DNA from: UBA3537 sp049889395
Lineage (GTDB): Bacteria; Bacteroidota; Bacteroidia; Flavobacteriales; Flavobacteriaceae
Reading direction: 5' to 3'
Length of the DNA stretch: 64,000 bases
Assembly (NCBI GenBank): GCA_049889395.1
Contig: JBMHDM010000011.1
Span: 90,235-154,234 of the forward strand
The notes beneath the pieces were generated by a model that was not told the origin of the DNA, made no database searches, and was given only the letters and a program-made list of their open reading frames with translations. Numbering within the stretch: position 1 is the first letter of the stretch; the number at the start of each line of letters is the position of its first letter. A program made the translations under genes and the position numbers. Shown in pieces: positions 42,399-51,672 of the stretch.

Positions 42399-44300
42399 AT
42401 GAGTAAAATTATTGGAATTGACCTCGGTACTACAAACTCCTGTGTTTCAGTTATGGAAGGCAATGAGCCCGTGGTTATTACTAATGCTGAAGGACGTCGC
42501 ACAACGCCATCAGTTATTGCATTTGTTGATGGTGGTGAAATAAAAGTTGGAGATCCAGCTAAACGTCAAGCGGTAACAAACCCCAAAAAAACCGTTTATT
42601 CAATTAAACGTTTCATGGGAAATAAATTTTCGGAATCCGAACAAGAAATTGGACGTGTACCCTACAGTGTTGTCAAAGGGGACAATGATACCCCACGAGT
42701 AGATATCGACGGACGTTTGTACACACCACAAGAGTTATCCGCTATGGTACTTCAAAAAATGAAGAAAACCGCGGAAGAGTTTCTAGATCAAGAAGTAACA
42801 GAGGCCGTTGTAACTGTTCCGGCCTACTTTAATGACGCTCAGCGCCAAGCGACAAAAGAAGCAGGTGAGATTGCAGGACTTAAAGTTAGACGGATTATCA
42901 ACGAACCAACAGCTGCAGCCTTGGCTTATGGTCTAGACAAAAAGGGTAAAGACCAAACCATTGTTGTATTTGACTTCGGTGGTGGTACGCACGATGTGTC
43001 AATTCTGGAGTTAGGAGATGGTGTATTCGAAGTGTTATCAACAGACGGTGATACACATTTAGGGGGAGATGATGTTGATGAAAAAATCATCAACTGGTTA
43101 GCCGAAGAATTCAAGGCAGATGAAAATATGGATTTAAGACAAGATCCAATGGCTCTGCAACGTTTGAAGGAAGCCGCAGAAAAAGCCAAGATTGAACTAT
43201 CGTCTTCAGCGCAGACTGAAATTAATCTTCCTTATGTAACAGCAACAGCCAGTGGTCCAAAACATTTAGTTAGAACTTTAACCCGTTCAAAGTTTGAGCA
43301 ACTCATAGATGACTTGGTTAAAAGAACGATTAAACCCTGTGAGACGGCTTTGAAAGCAGCAGGGTTGTCCAAGAGTGATATTGATGAAATTATTTTGGTC
43401 GGTGGGTCAACACGAATTCCTGCCGTACAAGAAGCTGTTGAACAATTTTTTGGAAAAAAACCTAACAAAGGTGTAAATCCAGACGAAGTTGTGGCAGTTG
43501 GGGCTGCCATCCAAGGTGGTGTTTTAACGGGTGATGTTAAAGACGTACTACTATTAGATGTTACACCTTTATCCCTGGGAATTGAAACTATGGGTAATGT
43601 AATGACAAAGCTAATTGAAGCGAATACAACAATCCCCACAAAAAAATCTCAAGTGTTTTCAACGGCAGCTGATAACCAACCCTCTGTAGAAATCCACGTA
43701 TTGCAGGGCGAACGTGCTATGGCTGGTGATAACAAAACCATTGGACGATTTCATTTAGATGGAATTCCACCAGCACAAAGAGGTATACCACAAATTGAAG
43801 TTACATTTGATATTGATGCCAACGGAATCATCAAAGTTTCTGCAACTGATAAAGCGACTAATAAATCTCAAGATATCCGAATCGAGGCCTCATCGGGTCT
43901 AACCGAAGAAGAAATCGAGCAAATGAAGCGCGATGCTGAAGCCAATGCCGAAGCCGATGCCAAAGCCAAGGAAACGGCAGATAAGCTAAATAGTGCTGAT
44001 GCTATGATTTTCCAAACGGAAAAGCAGTTAAAAGAGTTTGGTGATAAATTATCTGACGATAAGAAACAACCCATAGAGTCTGCATTGGAAGAGCTCAAAA
44101 AAGCTTATGAAACCAAAGATCTGGCAGTCATTGACCCTGCTTTAGAGAAAATAAATGATGCTTGGAAGTCTGCTAGTGAAGAAATGTACAAAGCACAACA
44201 AGAGGCCCAACCATCAGGAAATCCTGATCCAGCTGCTCAACAAGATGCAAATGCCGAAGGAGACAACGTTGAAGATGTAGATTTCGAAGAAGTGAAATAG
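42399..44300 (+). CDS. dnaK: Chaperone DnaK (Hsp70)
   Basis: DnaK folds and protects proteins with ATP. The 633-residue protein has the phosphate-binding motif IGIDLGTTNSCVSVMEG, IVVFDFGGGTHDVSILE, ILVGGSTRIPAVQE, the substrate-binding domain (VTPLSLGIETMGNVMTKLIE) and the acidic end NVEDVDFEEVK. No grpE or dnaJ is adjacent. It has its own promoter and a terminator. Confidence 0.98.
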   Translation: MSKIIGIDLGTTNSCVSVMEGNEPVVITNAEGRRTTPSVIAFVDGGEIKVGDPAKRQAVTNPKKTVYSIKRFMGNKFSESEQEIGRVPYSVVKGDNDTPRVDIDGRLYTPQELSAMVLQKMKKTAEEFLDQEVTEAVVTVPAYFNDAQRQATKEAGEIAGLKVRRIINEPTAAALAYGLDKKGKDQTIVVFDFGGGTHDVSILELGDGVFEVLSTDGDTHLGGDDVDEKIINWLAEEFKADENMDLRQDPMALQRLKEAAEKAKIELSSSAQTEINLPYVTATASGPKHLVRTLTRSKFEQLIDDLVKRTIKPCETALKAAGLSKSDIDEIILVGGSTRIPAVQEAVEQFFGKKPNKGVNPDEVVAVGAAIQGGVLTGDVKDVLLLDVTPLSLGIETMGNVMTKLIEANTTIPTKKSQVFSTAADNQPSVEIHVLQGERAMAGDNKTIGRFHLDGIPPAQRGIPQIEVTFDIDANGIIKVSATDKATNKSQDIRIEASSGLTEEEIEQMKRDAEANAEADAKAKETADKLNSADAMIFQTEKQLKEFGDKLSDDKKQPIESALEELKKAYETKDLAVIDPALEKINDAWKSASEEMYKAQQEAQPSGNPDPAAQQDANAEGDNVEDVDFEEVK

Positions 44301-44322
44301 GATTAAATAGCACCAATTTTAA

Positions 44323-44355
44323 AAGGCACAACGCGTTGTAGTTGTGCTTTTTTTT
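44323..44355 (+). terminator. Terminator between dnaK and blh
   Basis: GGCACAAC and GTTGTGCT arms with a T run form a clear hairpin. It lies between the two convergent genes. Confidence 0.88.
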
Positions 44356-45244
44356 ATGCTTTTATTTTACTGGAAAACATTTTTAGCATAACAAATGCAT
44401 GTGGGAAAGTCACGGCCGCAATAAAAGCAAAAAATAAGCTGTAGAAGTGTTTATCATCTTTGAATAATAGATACAAGGCTGCTATACCCACCATAGAAAC
44501 AATCCAATAGGGAAGTGCCTCTAGGGTATATTTTATGACACTTTTCTTTTTGTAGTCACCGTAAATAAATGTGATTTGATCTAACAACGAAGGGATGCTA
44601 TGCCAGAGTATAAAATAAATACAGAATCCCCAAATTAATGTTGACGACTCAAAGATAACAATCAAAACCAGTAAAGAAAACAGTTCTTTGATTATAGTAT
44701 TGATGTTTGTTTTTTGTTTAATAACATGAACTAGAGTTAAAACAAATAAAATAATAATCAAAGACCATATCATTTGAGTTGAATAAAGATTTGATACATT
44801 ATATGCAGAAATGTCATAAATTATATCTTTTACTTCTGTAATATTTGAATTAAAAATTAAAAACAAAATCAATAAACCATAGGAGAAGAAGAATAATCGC
44901 TTCATAGGACCTTTCCAGTTTTGAAGTGCTTCATTCCAATGCTGTTCACCAAAATGGTAAGCACTGAAAAGAATAAACAACGTTAGGGCCAATGTCGGAA
45001 GCAAGTAAAATATAAGTACCGCAGTGGAGACTACAATTAAATATGTTAATAAAATCTTAAAATTATGATTTTTTTTGTTTGAATTTAACGTATTTACAAT
45101 CATGATGTCGTTAGATCCATGTACCATTCCGAATGTAAAAATTAAAATAAAACCCAAAAATAGCTCAAATCTCTCAGGTAACAGGGAAGATATCCATAAG
45201 CCAAGAAAGCTGGCGACAATTGAGAATCTGTAAATAAAATTCAT
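44354..45244 (-). CDS. blh: Brp/Blh-type beta-carotene 15,15'-dioxygenase
   Basis: Blh cleaves beta-carotene to two retinal molecules, the chromophore of the opsin. The 296-residue membrane protein has about eight hydrophobic segments and the iron-binding His motifs of the family: GMVHGSNDIMIV, YHFGEQHWNEAL and LWHSIPSLLDQ. It lies divergent from proteorhodopsin across a 108-base gap, the usual gene pair in marine Flavobacteriaceae. Its start is at 45244. No carotenoid synthesis genes are in this window. Confidence 0.92.
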   Translation of the reverse strand: MNFIYRFSIVASFLGLWISSLLPERFELFLGFILIFTFGMVHGSNDIMIVNTLNSNKKNHNFKILLTYLIVVSTAVLIFYLLPTLALTLFILFSAYHFGEQHWNEALQNWKGPMKRLFFFSYGLLILFLIFNSNITEVKDIIYDISAYNVSNLYSTQMIWSLIIILFVLTLVHVIKQKTNINTIIKELFSLLVLIVIFESSTLIWGFCIYFILWHSIPSLLDQITFIYGDYKKKSVIKYTLEALPYWIVSMVGIAALYLLFKDDKHFYSLFFAFIAAVTFPHAFVMLKMFSSKIKA

Positions 45245-45300
45245 AAAAAATTGTTAAATAATCACATTTGGGTTAAAAAAAGAGGAATTTCATAAAATTA

Positions 45301-45332
45301 TGTACAAAAAATTGTACATTTGTTTAAACAAA
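45301..45332 (+). promoter_or_regulatory. Proteorhodopsin promoter with two overlapping palindromes
   Basis: TGTACAA-AAAA-TTGTACA (45301-45318) is a perfect 7-bp inverted repeat. It overlaps the -7 element TACATTTG (45315-45322), which in turn overlaps a 14-bp palindrome TTTGTTTAAACAAA (45319-45332). The gene starts at 45353. Such sites suggest binding of one or more dimeric regulators at the start site. Confidence 0.65.
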
Positions 45333-45352
45333 ACTAACAAAAATTAGAAAAA

Positions 45353-46072
45353 ATGACAAATTTATTCTTACCACTAGTCGCTGGCGGCGGAGACGTTAAC
45401 GACCCTGTGAATTTTACATTCTTTATTGGATGTATGGCTATGATGGCAGCTTCTGCCTTCTTTTTTCTTTCACTAAACCAATTTGACAAAAAATGGAGAA
45501 CATCCGTTCTTGTTTCTGGTTTAATCACATTTATTGCAGCAGTACACTATTGGTACATGCGAGATGCTTCTATGGCAGGAGACGTATCTAATGTCACGGC
45601 CTTCCGCTACGTAGATTGGATCTTAACTGTTCCTTTAATGTGTGTTGAATTCTATCTTATATTGAAGGTAGCTGGTGCAACAAAAAGCCTCTTATGGAAA
45701 TTAATTGGCCTTTCGGTTGTAATGCTAGTTACTGGTTATTTTGGAGAAACAATGGGCAACGCCGTAATGTGGGGTACTATCTCTGGTGTAGCTTATTTCG
45801 TAATTGTATACGAAATCTGGCTTGGTGGAGCTGCAAAATTAGCTAAAGAAGCTGGTGAAGACGTTGCTTCCGCTCACAAGATTTTATGCTGGTTCGTTCT
45901 AGTTGGTTGGGCAATCTACCCGATCGGTTACATGGCTGGTACAGAAGGATGGTACGATGTACTACCAACTGAAGGTCTTGCAATGGACGTATGGTATAAT
46001 ATTGCTGATGCAATCAACAAAATTGGATTTGGTCTTGTAATTTACAGCCTTGCTGTTAAGAAGACTGCCTAA
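45353..46072 (+). CDS. Proteorhodopsin, predicted green-tuned proton pump
   Basis: This is a seven-helix light-driven proton pump in the inner membrane. In the 239-residue protein the key residues are seen: proton acceptor Asp88 and Thr92 in RYVDWILTVPLMCVEF, proton donor Glu99, retinal Schiff-base Lys223 in NKIGFG and a conserved His65. Asp-Thr-Glu is the outward proton-pump motif, not a sodium or chloride pump. The spectral tuning position is Met96, as in green-absorbing flavobacterial opsins. It ends with a strong terminator. Confidence 0.96.
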   Translation: MTNLFLPLVAGGGDVNDPVNFTFFIGCMAMMAASAFFFLSLNQFDKKWRTSVLVSGLITFIAAVHYWYMRDASMAGDVSNVTAFRYVDWILTVPLMCVEFYLILKVAGATKSLLWKLIGLSVVMLVTGYFGETMGNAVMWGTISGVAYFVIVYEIWLGGAAKLAKEAGEDVASAHKILCWFVLVGWAIYPIGYMAGTEGWYDVLPTEGLAMDVWYNIADAINKIGFGLVIYSLAVKKTA

Positions 46073-46097
46073 TTTGTAATATCATTTTAATTACATT

Positions 46098-46130
46098 AAA
46101 AGCGCAATTGAAAAATTGCGCTTTTTTTTT
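46098..46130 (+). terminator. Terminator after proteorhodopsin
   Basis: AAAAGCGCAATT and AATTGCGCTTTT pair perfectly over a four-base loop, followed by a long T run. Confidence 0.93.
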
Positions 46131-46198
46131 GCGATTATTTTAACCATTCAATTATTTTCTATCAATATTACTTTTGTATTTTTATTTAAAATTATTTT

Positions 46199-46618
46199 AT
46201 GACCCTTTCAAAGACATATATTCTAGAAAAAGCAAACGAGGCCACCAAAAACACATTGATGGAAACCCTGTCTATTGAATTCATCGATGCTGGAGAGGAC
46301 TTTATCGTTGCAAAAATGCCTGTTAATTCAAAAGTTCATCAGCCCGACGGCGTTTTACATGGTGGTGCTACAGCTGCTTTGGCTGAAACCGTTGGAAGTT
46401 TTGCTGCACATGTTTTTTTAGATACTAAATCATTTTATGTTCGTGGGATAGATATTTCTGCTCAACATGTTAAAAGCGTCAGGTCTGGATTTGTGTATGC
46501 TAATGCCACTTGTATACACAAAGGAAGAACCACCCAAGTCTTTGATATAAAAGTAACAAACGATGAGAATCAACTTATATCAATTTGTAAACTTACAACG
46601 ATAACATTACCAAAATAG
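46199..46618 (+). CDS. PaaI/hotdog-fold thioesterase, candidate DHNA-CoA thioesterase
   Basis: The 139-residue hotdog protein has the PaaI signature HQPDGVLHGGATAALAETVGSFAA. Its place at the head of the menaquinone genes suggests it hydrolyses 1,4-dihydroxy-2-naphthoyl-CoA (MenI role). This is inference; general acyl-CoA thioesterases have the same motif. It is 10 bases from menF. Confidence 0.85.
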   Translation: MTLSKTYILEKANEATKNTLMETLSIEFIDAGEDFIVAKMPVNSKVHQPDGVLHGGATAALAETVGSFAAHVFLDTKSFYVRGIDISAQHVKSVRSGFVYANATCIHKGRTTQVFDIKVTNDENQLISICKLTTITLPK

Positions 46619-46628
46619 TAGCGCTACT

Positions 46629-47690
46629 ATGATCTTTAACGATATTTCTCAACGTATATCAGCGCAAATCGAAAGGGATCAACCTTTTGTCATCTACTCC
46701 TCTTTTGGGCAACATTCATTTAAGGCTTTATTTCAAAAAAATGCTAACTCATACACAGTTAATGATTATACAGAGAGTGGGTTTGTTTTGGCTCCTTTTG
46801 ATTCAAATCAAAATACCTATCTGATTCCCAATGATAATTCAGAGGCATTGAATTTTAAAATGGATTATTTTGAACAAAAGCGTTTTTCATATACCACATC
46901 AACTCCAGATGCAGACGGTCATATAAAAATGGTGAATGAAGCCATAAATTATATTAAAACTTCAAAATTAAAAAAGATTGTTTTAGCACGTCATTCAATT
47001 TTAAATTTTGATAATATTGATATATGTTCCTTATTTTTTTCAATCTCAAAAGCCTATCCTGAAGCCTACACCTACTGTTGGTTCCATCCCAAAACAGGCT
47101 TTTGGCTTGGGGCTTCACCCGAAACGCTTCTAAGTGTATCCAACAAATTGGTCAAAACAATGGCTTTGGCAGGTACAAAAACTTACAACGGTACTTTAGA
47201 GGTTGATTGGGATGATAAAAATTTTGAAGAACAAGCCTTTGTAACAGATTATTTACGCCAGTCTTTGTCTGGCTATTTGCATAGCTTAAAAGTATCCAAG
47301 CCAAAGACTATACGGGCTGGGAAATTGGTTCATCTTCAGACTTTAATTACGGGTCAATTAAATGATTCTCAGAATTCTTTGGGCTTACTTATTTCAAATA
47401 TTCATCCCACTCCAGCGGTATGTGGAACACCAAAATCATTGTCAAAAAAATTTATTCTTCAAAACGAGTCCATAAATCGTTCTTTTTACTCTGGGTTTTT
47501 AGGTCATATAAACGATACTTCAAACGAGTCCACACCATCGACACATTTGGTTGTGAATCTGCGTTGTATGCATGTTAAAAATGCGACTGCGACTCTCTTT
47601 GCAGGAGGTGGAATCACTTCAAAGTCTGACCCAAAAATTGAATGGAATGAAACTGAAGTCAAAATACAAACACTTAAATCCATTTTTTAA
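46629..47690 (+). CDS. menF: Isochorismate synthase
   Basis: MenF turns chorismate into isochorismate, the entry to menaquinone. The 353-residue chorismate-binding protein has KKIVLARHSIL, FWLGASPETLLSV, KLVHLQTLITGQL, HPTPAVCGTPK and the end AGGGITSKSDPKIEWNE. The context with menD supports isochorismate rather than anthranilate or salicylate chemistry. Confidence 0.93.
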   Translation: MIFNDISQRISAQIERDQPFVIYSSFGQHSFKALFQKNANSYTVNDYTESGFVLAPFDSNQNTYLIPNDNSEALNFKMDYFEQKRFSYTTSTPDADGHIKMVNEAINYIKTSKLKKIVLARHSILNFDNIDICSLFFSISKAYPEAYTYCWFHPKTGFWLGASPETLLSVSNKLVKTMALAGTKTYNGTLEVDWDDKNFEEQAFVTDYLRQSLSGYLHSLKVSKPKTIRAGKLVHLQTLITGQLNDSQNSLGLLISNIHPTPAVCGTPKSLSKKFILQNESINRSFYSGFLGHINDTSNESTPSTHLVVNLRCMHVKNATATLFAGGGITSKSDPKIEWNETEVKIQTLKSIF

Positions 47691-47738
47691 ATGCTAAAAT
47701 TTCCTATTTTTTAATACGGATTAACGTCGTAAAATCGG

Positions 47739-47746
47739 TAACTTTG
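47739..47746 (+). promoter_or_regulatory. -7 element before menD
   Basis: TAACTTTG matches TAnnTTTG, seven bases before the menD ATG. It would give menD its own very short-leader transcript. Confidence 0.5.
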
Positions 47747-47753
47747 CATCCTA

Positions 47754-49439
47754 ATGAAATGGCCAAAACACATTCTTGCTCAGTACGTCATTCAGCTTTG
47801 TAAAGCAAAAGCAGTAAAGAATATAGTTATCTCCCCTGGAAGCCGTAATGCACCGTTTACAATCGGATTTACAAATCAACCGTTTTTTAAGTGTTACAGC
47901 ATTGTTGATGAGCGATCTGCTGCATTTTTCGCACTTGGTATTGCGCAACAAACCGCAGAATCTGTGGCCGTAATTTGTACGTCGGGAAGCGCATTACTTA
48001 ACTATTATCCTGCTGTAGCAGAAGCTTTTTACACTGGTATCCCACTCATTGTTATTTCGGCAGATAGACCAGAACACCTTATTAATATTGGTGATGGCCA
48101 AACCATTATTCAACCTCACGCTTTTGGAAAACACATTTTGTTTGAAGCCAATTTGGAAACTCCAACCCCAAAATTATTTTCTAGCTTACAATCGTCTAAG
48201 GTTAAAGCAAAAAATCTCATTCTGAAGGCTATTGACACAGCTCAACAAAAAATGGGACCAGTTCATATTAATGTTCCTTTCGACGAACCGCTTTATGACA
48301 CAGTCACAAATCCTGAGTTATTAAACATTCAACCTTTCCTTAAAAAGCCTTCCCAATCCTTAAACTTAAGCCATAAAACCATCAGAACTTGGAATAATGC
48401 ACAAAAGAAAATGGTATTGGTCGGCGTCAATGCGCCGAATATTATAAATTCAGAATACATCGAACAGCTCGCTCAAGATCCCTCAGTAATTGTATTAACA
48501 GAAACGACATCGAATTTACACCATCCGAATTTTTTCCCTTTTATTGACCAACTTATTGCGCCGCTTGATAAGGAAGATTTTGCGAACCTTCAACCAGAGT
48601 TATTACTCACTTTTGGTGGTTTGATTATATCCAAAAAAATAAAAGCTTTTCTTCGAGAATTTAAACCCACATATCACTGGCATGTCGATGAATTTAGGGC
48701 AAATGATACGTATTTTGCTCTAAATCAACATTTTGCATGTAATCCAAATTTATTTTTTGATGCAATTTTTAGGGATTCGCATCCCAAATCATCCTCATAT
48801 TTCAAAACTTGGAATACCGTAAAACTAAGCCGACTTGATAAACACAAATCTTACATCAGTTCTATGCCTTTTTGTGATTTCAAAGCGTTTGAGCTAATAT
48901 CCGATGCTATACCAAATCATTATATGGTACAGTCAAGTAACAGCTCTGCCATAAGATACTTACAATTATTTGAATTTCATCCTTCAATCAAATTGTACTG
49001 TAATAGAGGAACAAGTGGTATTGATGGTTCAACAAGCACTGCTGTTGGTGCGGCTGTGGTTTCAAAACTTCCAACCCTATTAATTACAGGTGATCTAAGT
49101 TTTTTCTATGATATTAATGCCTTTTGGAATGCCTATGTGCCTTCCAATTTCAGAGTAATTTTGATTAATAATAAAGGAGGCGGTATTTTTAGAATACTTC
49201 CTGGCAATGATAATTCAGAGCTGTTTGAAACTTTTTTTGAAACCAAACATGAACGAACGGCTAAAGACATAGCCAAAGCCTATGATTTTGACTATTTTGA
49301 ATCCCATTCATCTGAAAATCTTAAACAGGCTTTAAAAACCTTTTTCGCAACCGGAGACCATCCCAAATTACTTGAAATTTTCACGCCATCCAATTTAAAC
49401 GATAAAGTTTTACTTTCATATTTTGATGCTCTGAAATAA
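47754..49439 (+). CDS. menD: SEPHCHC synthase (MenD)
   Basis: MenD is a thiamine-diphosphate enzyme that joins 2-oxoglutarate to isochorismate. The 561-residue protein has SPGSRNAPFTIGF, VDERSAAFFALGIAQQT, the pyrimidine domain motif CTSGSALLNYYPAVAEAFY and the ThDP region TGDLSFFYDINAFWN with LINNKGGGIFRILPG. The length is typical. Confidence 0.96.
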   Translation: MKWPKHILAQYVIQLCKAKAVKNIVISPGSRNAPFTIGFTNQPFFKCYSIVDERSAAFFALGIAQQTAESVAVICTSGSALLNYYPAVAEAFYTGIPLIVISADRPEHLINIGDGQTIIQPHAFGKHILFEANLETPTPKLFSSLQSSKVKAKNLILKAIDTAQQKMGPVHINVPFDEPLYDTVTNPELLNIQPFLKKPSQSLNLSHKTIRTWNNAQKKMVLVGVNAPNIINSEYIEQLAQDPSVIVLTETTSNLHHPNFFPFIDQLIAPLDKEDFANLQPELLLTFGGLIISKKIKAFLREFKPTYHWHVDEFRANDTYFALNQHFACNPNLFFDAIFRDSHPKSSSYFKTWNTVKLSRLDKHKSYISSMPFCDFKAFELISDAIPNHYMVQSSNSSAIRYLQLFEFHPSIKLYCNRGTSGIDGSTSTAVGAAVVSKLPTLLITGDLSFFYDINAFWNAYVPSNFRVILINNKGGGIFRILPGNDNSELFETFFETKHERTAKDIAKAYDFDYFESHSSENLKQALKTFFATGDHPKLLEIFTPSNLNDKVLLSYFDALK

Positions 49440-49538
49440 AACTAAAATTTAATGTGACTTACTTTAAAATTTAGCGTCCAATCATTGGGGATTCAATGTT
49501 TGTATCCTAAACTATTATAATTTTTAAACCCAAATATT

Positions 49539-49841
49539 ATGAACAAAAGAGAACAACTTATTGTCAAATACACTGACGATTTAAAAACAAAATGTGGTGT
49601 TGAACTCAATCTTGATTTATTAACAAAAGTAACTATCGGGTGTGGACCAGCCATTTACAACAATGATGCTAGTATGGTTTCTGGCTCTAATCCTTCCGAA
49701 TTAAAATTAATTAAAAATAATTTTTTAATTAAAAAACTAGGTCTTAATGACTCCCCAGAGTTAGATCAAGCCATTCAAAAAGTTCTTACAGTATATGGTC
49801 CGTCCAATCGAAATAAATACCGCGCAGTAGTCTATTATTAA
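49539..49841 (+). CDS. DUF2853-like small protein
   Basis: The 100-residue protein (EQLIVKYTDDLKTKCGVELNLDLLTKVTIGCGPAIYNNDASMVSG) matches a small alpha-helical family I recall as DUF2853. The role is unknown. It lies alone between menD and the CvfB-like gene and is followed by a terminator. Confidence 0.75.
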   Translation: MNKREQLIVKYTDDLKTKCGVELNLDLLTKVTIGCGPAIYNNDASMVSGSNPSELKLIKNNFLIKKLGLNDSPELDQAIQKVLTVYGPSNRNKYRAVVYY

Positions 49842-49901
49842 TTGGTTAAACTTTTTGGTAAAGAATCAAGCTACAACTAATTCTAAACATTTTTATCTCC
49901 T

Positions 49902-49930
49902 AAAACACCATACGATTATGGTGTTTTTTT
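49902..49930 (+). terminator. Terminator after the DUF2853-like gene
   Basis: AACACCAT and ATGGTGTT arms with a six-base loop, followed by seven T. Confidence 0.9.
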
Positions 49931-49973
49931 GTAATATAAAATCATGTGAGTACAAATTCTGTATCAGAATTGT

Positions 49974-49981
49974 TACCTTTG
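49974..49981 (+). promoter_or_regulatory. -7 element before the CvfB-like gene
   Basis: TACCTTTG matches TAnnTTTG, four bases before the ATG at 49986. It suggests a leaderless transcript and the start of a second menaquinone unit (cvfB-like to menE). Confidence 0.5.
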
Positions 49982-49985
49982 TCTA

Positions 49986-50822
49986 ATGATTGAAATAGGT
50001 GCTTTTAACAACTTAAAAATCTTAAGGGATACAGATCCAGGGTTATTCTTGGGTGATGATGAAGATAACGAAGTTCTTTTGCCAAACCGATATGTTCCAC
50101 AAGATTTTAACATTGGAGATGATATCGATGTTTTTGTTTATTTAGACAACGAAGAACGCCTTGTTGCAGTAACCGACAAGCCCCACATCAAAAAAGGTGA
50201 CTTTGCGTTGTTACGCTGTAATGCTATCAGCGACTTTGGCGCATTTCTAGACTGGGGAATGGTTAAAGAATTATTCTGTCCATTTAAGGAACAAGCATTT
50301 AAAATGGTCAAAGGCGGGTGGTATCTGGTCTATTGTTATCTAGATGAAAAAACCAACCGCTTGGTAGCCTCCAGTAAAACCAATAGGTTTCTAGATAATT
50401 CAGAATTGACCGTCTCTCTTTATGACGAAGTCGATTTAATTGTCTCTCACCCCTCAGAAATTGGCATGAATGTTATTGTGAACAAAACCCATTTAGGATT
50501 GGTTTACAGCAATTCTATTTTTCAAGATTTAAATATTGGAGACCAACTTAAGGGGGTTGTTAAAAAAATTCGTCCAGGAAATAAATTAGACATCAGCTTA
50601 CAAAAAATTGGCTACAGAAATATTGAACCTAGCGCTCAATTGCTTCTGGATCTGATTCACAGACAAAATGGTTTTTTGAACATCAATGATAAATCGTCTC
50701 CTGAAACCATAAAATCTGTGGCACAAATGAGTAAAAAGAGTTTTAAAAAAGCTATTGGCGCGTTGTACAAGCAACGGTTAATTCGTTTGGAGGCCGATGG
50801 TATATACTTGGTGACAGCATAA
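49986..50822 (+). CDS. S1-domain RNA-binding protein, CvfB-like
   Basis: This 278-residue protein has several OB/S1-like units (GAFNNLKILRDTDPGLFLGDD, then DFALLRCNAISDFGAFLDWG and LGLVYSNSIFQDLNIGDQL) and a C-terminal winged helix (SVAQMSKKSFKKAIGALYKQRLI). This is the CvfB order. It binds RNA; targets are unknown. It is nine bases upstream of menB. Confidence 0.88.
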   Translation: MIEIGAFNNLKILRDTDPGLFLGDDEDNEVLLPNRYVPQDFNIGDDIDVFVYLDNEERLVAVTDKPHIKKGDFALLRCNAISDFGAFLDWGMVKELFCPFKEQAFKMVKGGWYLVYCYLDEKTNRLVASSKTNRFLDNSELTVSLYDEVDLIVSHPSEIGMNVIVNKTHLGLVYSNSIFQDLNIGDQLKGVVKKIRPGNKLDISLQKIGYRNIEPSAQLLLDLIHRQNGFLNINDKSSPETIKSVAQMSKKSFKKAIGALYKQRLIRLEADGIYLVTA

Positions 50823-50831
50823 ATTTTAGAC

Positions 50832-51671
50832 ATGAGCACTATTAAATGGAAAACAGCAATTGAATTCGAGGACATAACCTACAAAAAACACAATGGCGTC
50901 GCTCGGATTGCCTTCAACCGACCGGAGGTTCGAAATGCCTTTCGTCCTCGAACAACGCAGGAGCTTCTTAAAGCTTTTCACGATGCCAATGAAGATACTT
51001 CCATAGGCGTCGTTTTGCTCAGTGCAGAGGGGCCTTCTCCAAAGGATGGTGTATATTCTTTCTGTAGCGGTGGCGATCAAAAAGCGCGAGGCAGCGAAGG
51101 TTACGTTGGTCAAGATGGCTATCATCGTTTGAATATTTTGGAGGTCCAGCGTTTGATTCGATTTATGCCAAAAGCTGTAATTGCCGTTGTGCCAGGATGG
51201 GCAGTCGGTGGTGGGCATAGTCTTCATGTGGTTTGTGATTTAACGTTAGCCAGCGAAGAGAATGCCATATTTAAACAAACAGATGCCGATGTTACGAGTT
51301 TTGACGGAGGATATGGATCAGCTTATTTAGCGAAAATGGTTGGTCAGAAAAAGGCCAGAGAAATTTTCTTTCTTGGACGAAATTATTCGGCTCAAGACGC
51401 TTATGAAATGGGGATGGTAAACGCCGTTATCCCACACGATCAATTAGAACAAACCGCCTATGATTGGGCTCAAGAAATTCTAGCCAAATCTCCAATCTCT
51501 ATCAAGATGCTAAAATTCGCAATGAATCTAACCGATGACGGTATGGTAGGCCAACAAGTTTTTGCCGGCGAAGCCACACGATTGGCCTATATGACCGACG
51601 AAGCCAAGGAGGGTAGAGATGCTTTTTTAGAAAAACGCCCCCCAAATTTCAACAAAAAATGGATTCCCTGA
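50832..51671 (+). CDS. menB: 1,4-dihydroxy-2-naphthoyl-CoA synthase
   Basis: MenB closes the naphthoate ring of o-succinylbenzoyl-CoA. The 279-residue crotonase-fold protein has RIAFNRPEVRNAFRP, YSFCSGGDQKARG, the oxyanion-hole AVVPGWAVGGGHSLHVV and SFDGGYGSAYLAKMVGQKKARE, which is MenB-specific. It is two bases before menA. Confidence 0.96.
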   Translation: MSTIKWKTAIEFEDITYKKHNGVARIAFNRPEVRNAFRPRTTQELLKAFHDANEDTSIGVVLLSAEGPSPKDGVYSFCSGGDQKARGSEGYVGQDGYHRLNILEVQRLIRFMPKAVIAVVPGWAVGGGHSLHVVCDLTLASEENAIFKQTDADVTSFDGGYGSAYLAKMVGQKKAREIFFLGRNYSAQDAYEMGMVNAVIPHDQLEQTAYDWAQEILAKSPISIKMLKFAMNLTDDGMVGQQVFAGEATRLAYMTDEAKEGRDAFLEKRPPNFNKKWIP

Positions 51672-51672
51672 T

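Noticed and set aside
42926..43639. Antisense frames inside dnaK
   Set aside because: Conserved, codon-biased genes such as dnaK often give long open antisense frames; there is no independent support.
45334..45528. Minus-strand frame over the start of proteorhodopsin
   Set aside because: It is antisense to the opsin, with no start context or homology.
45353..46072. Sodium- or chloride-pumping rhodopsin
   Set aside because: The motif is Asp-Thr-Glu, not NDQ or NTQ.
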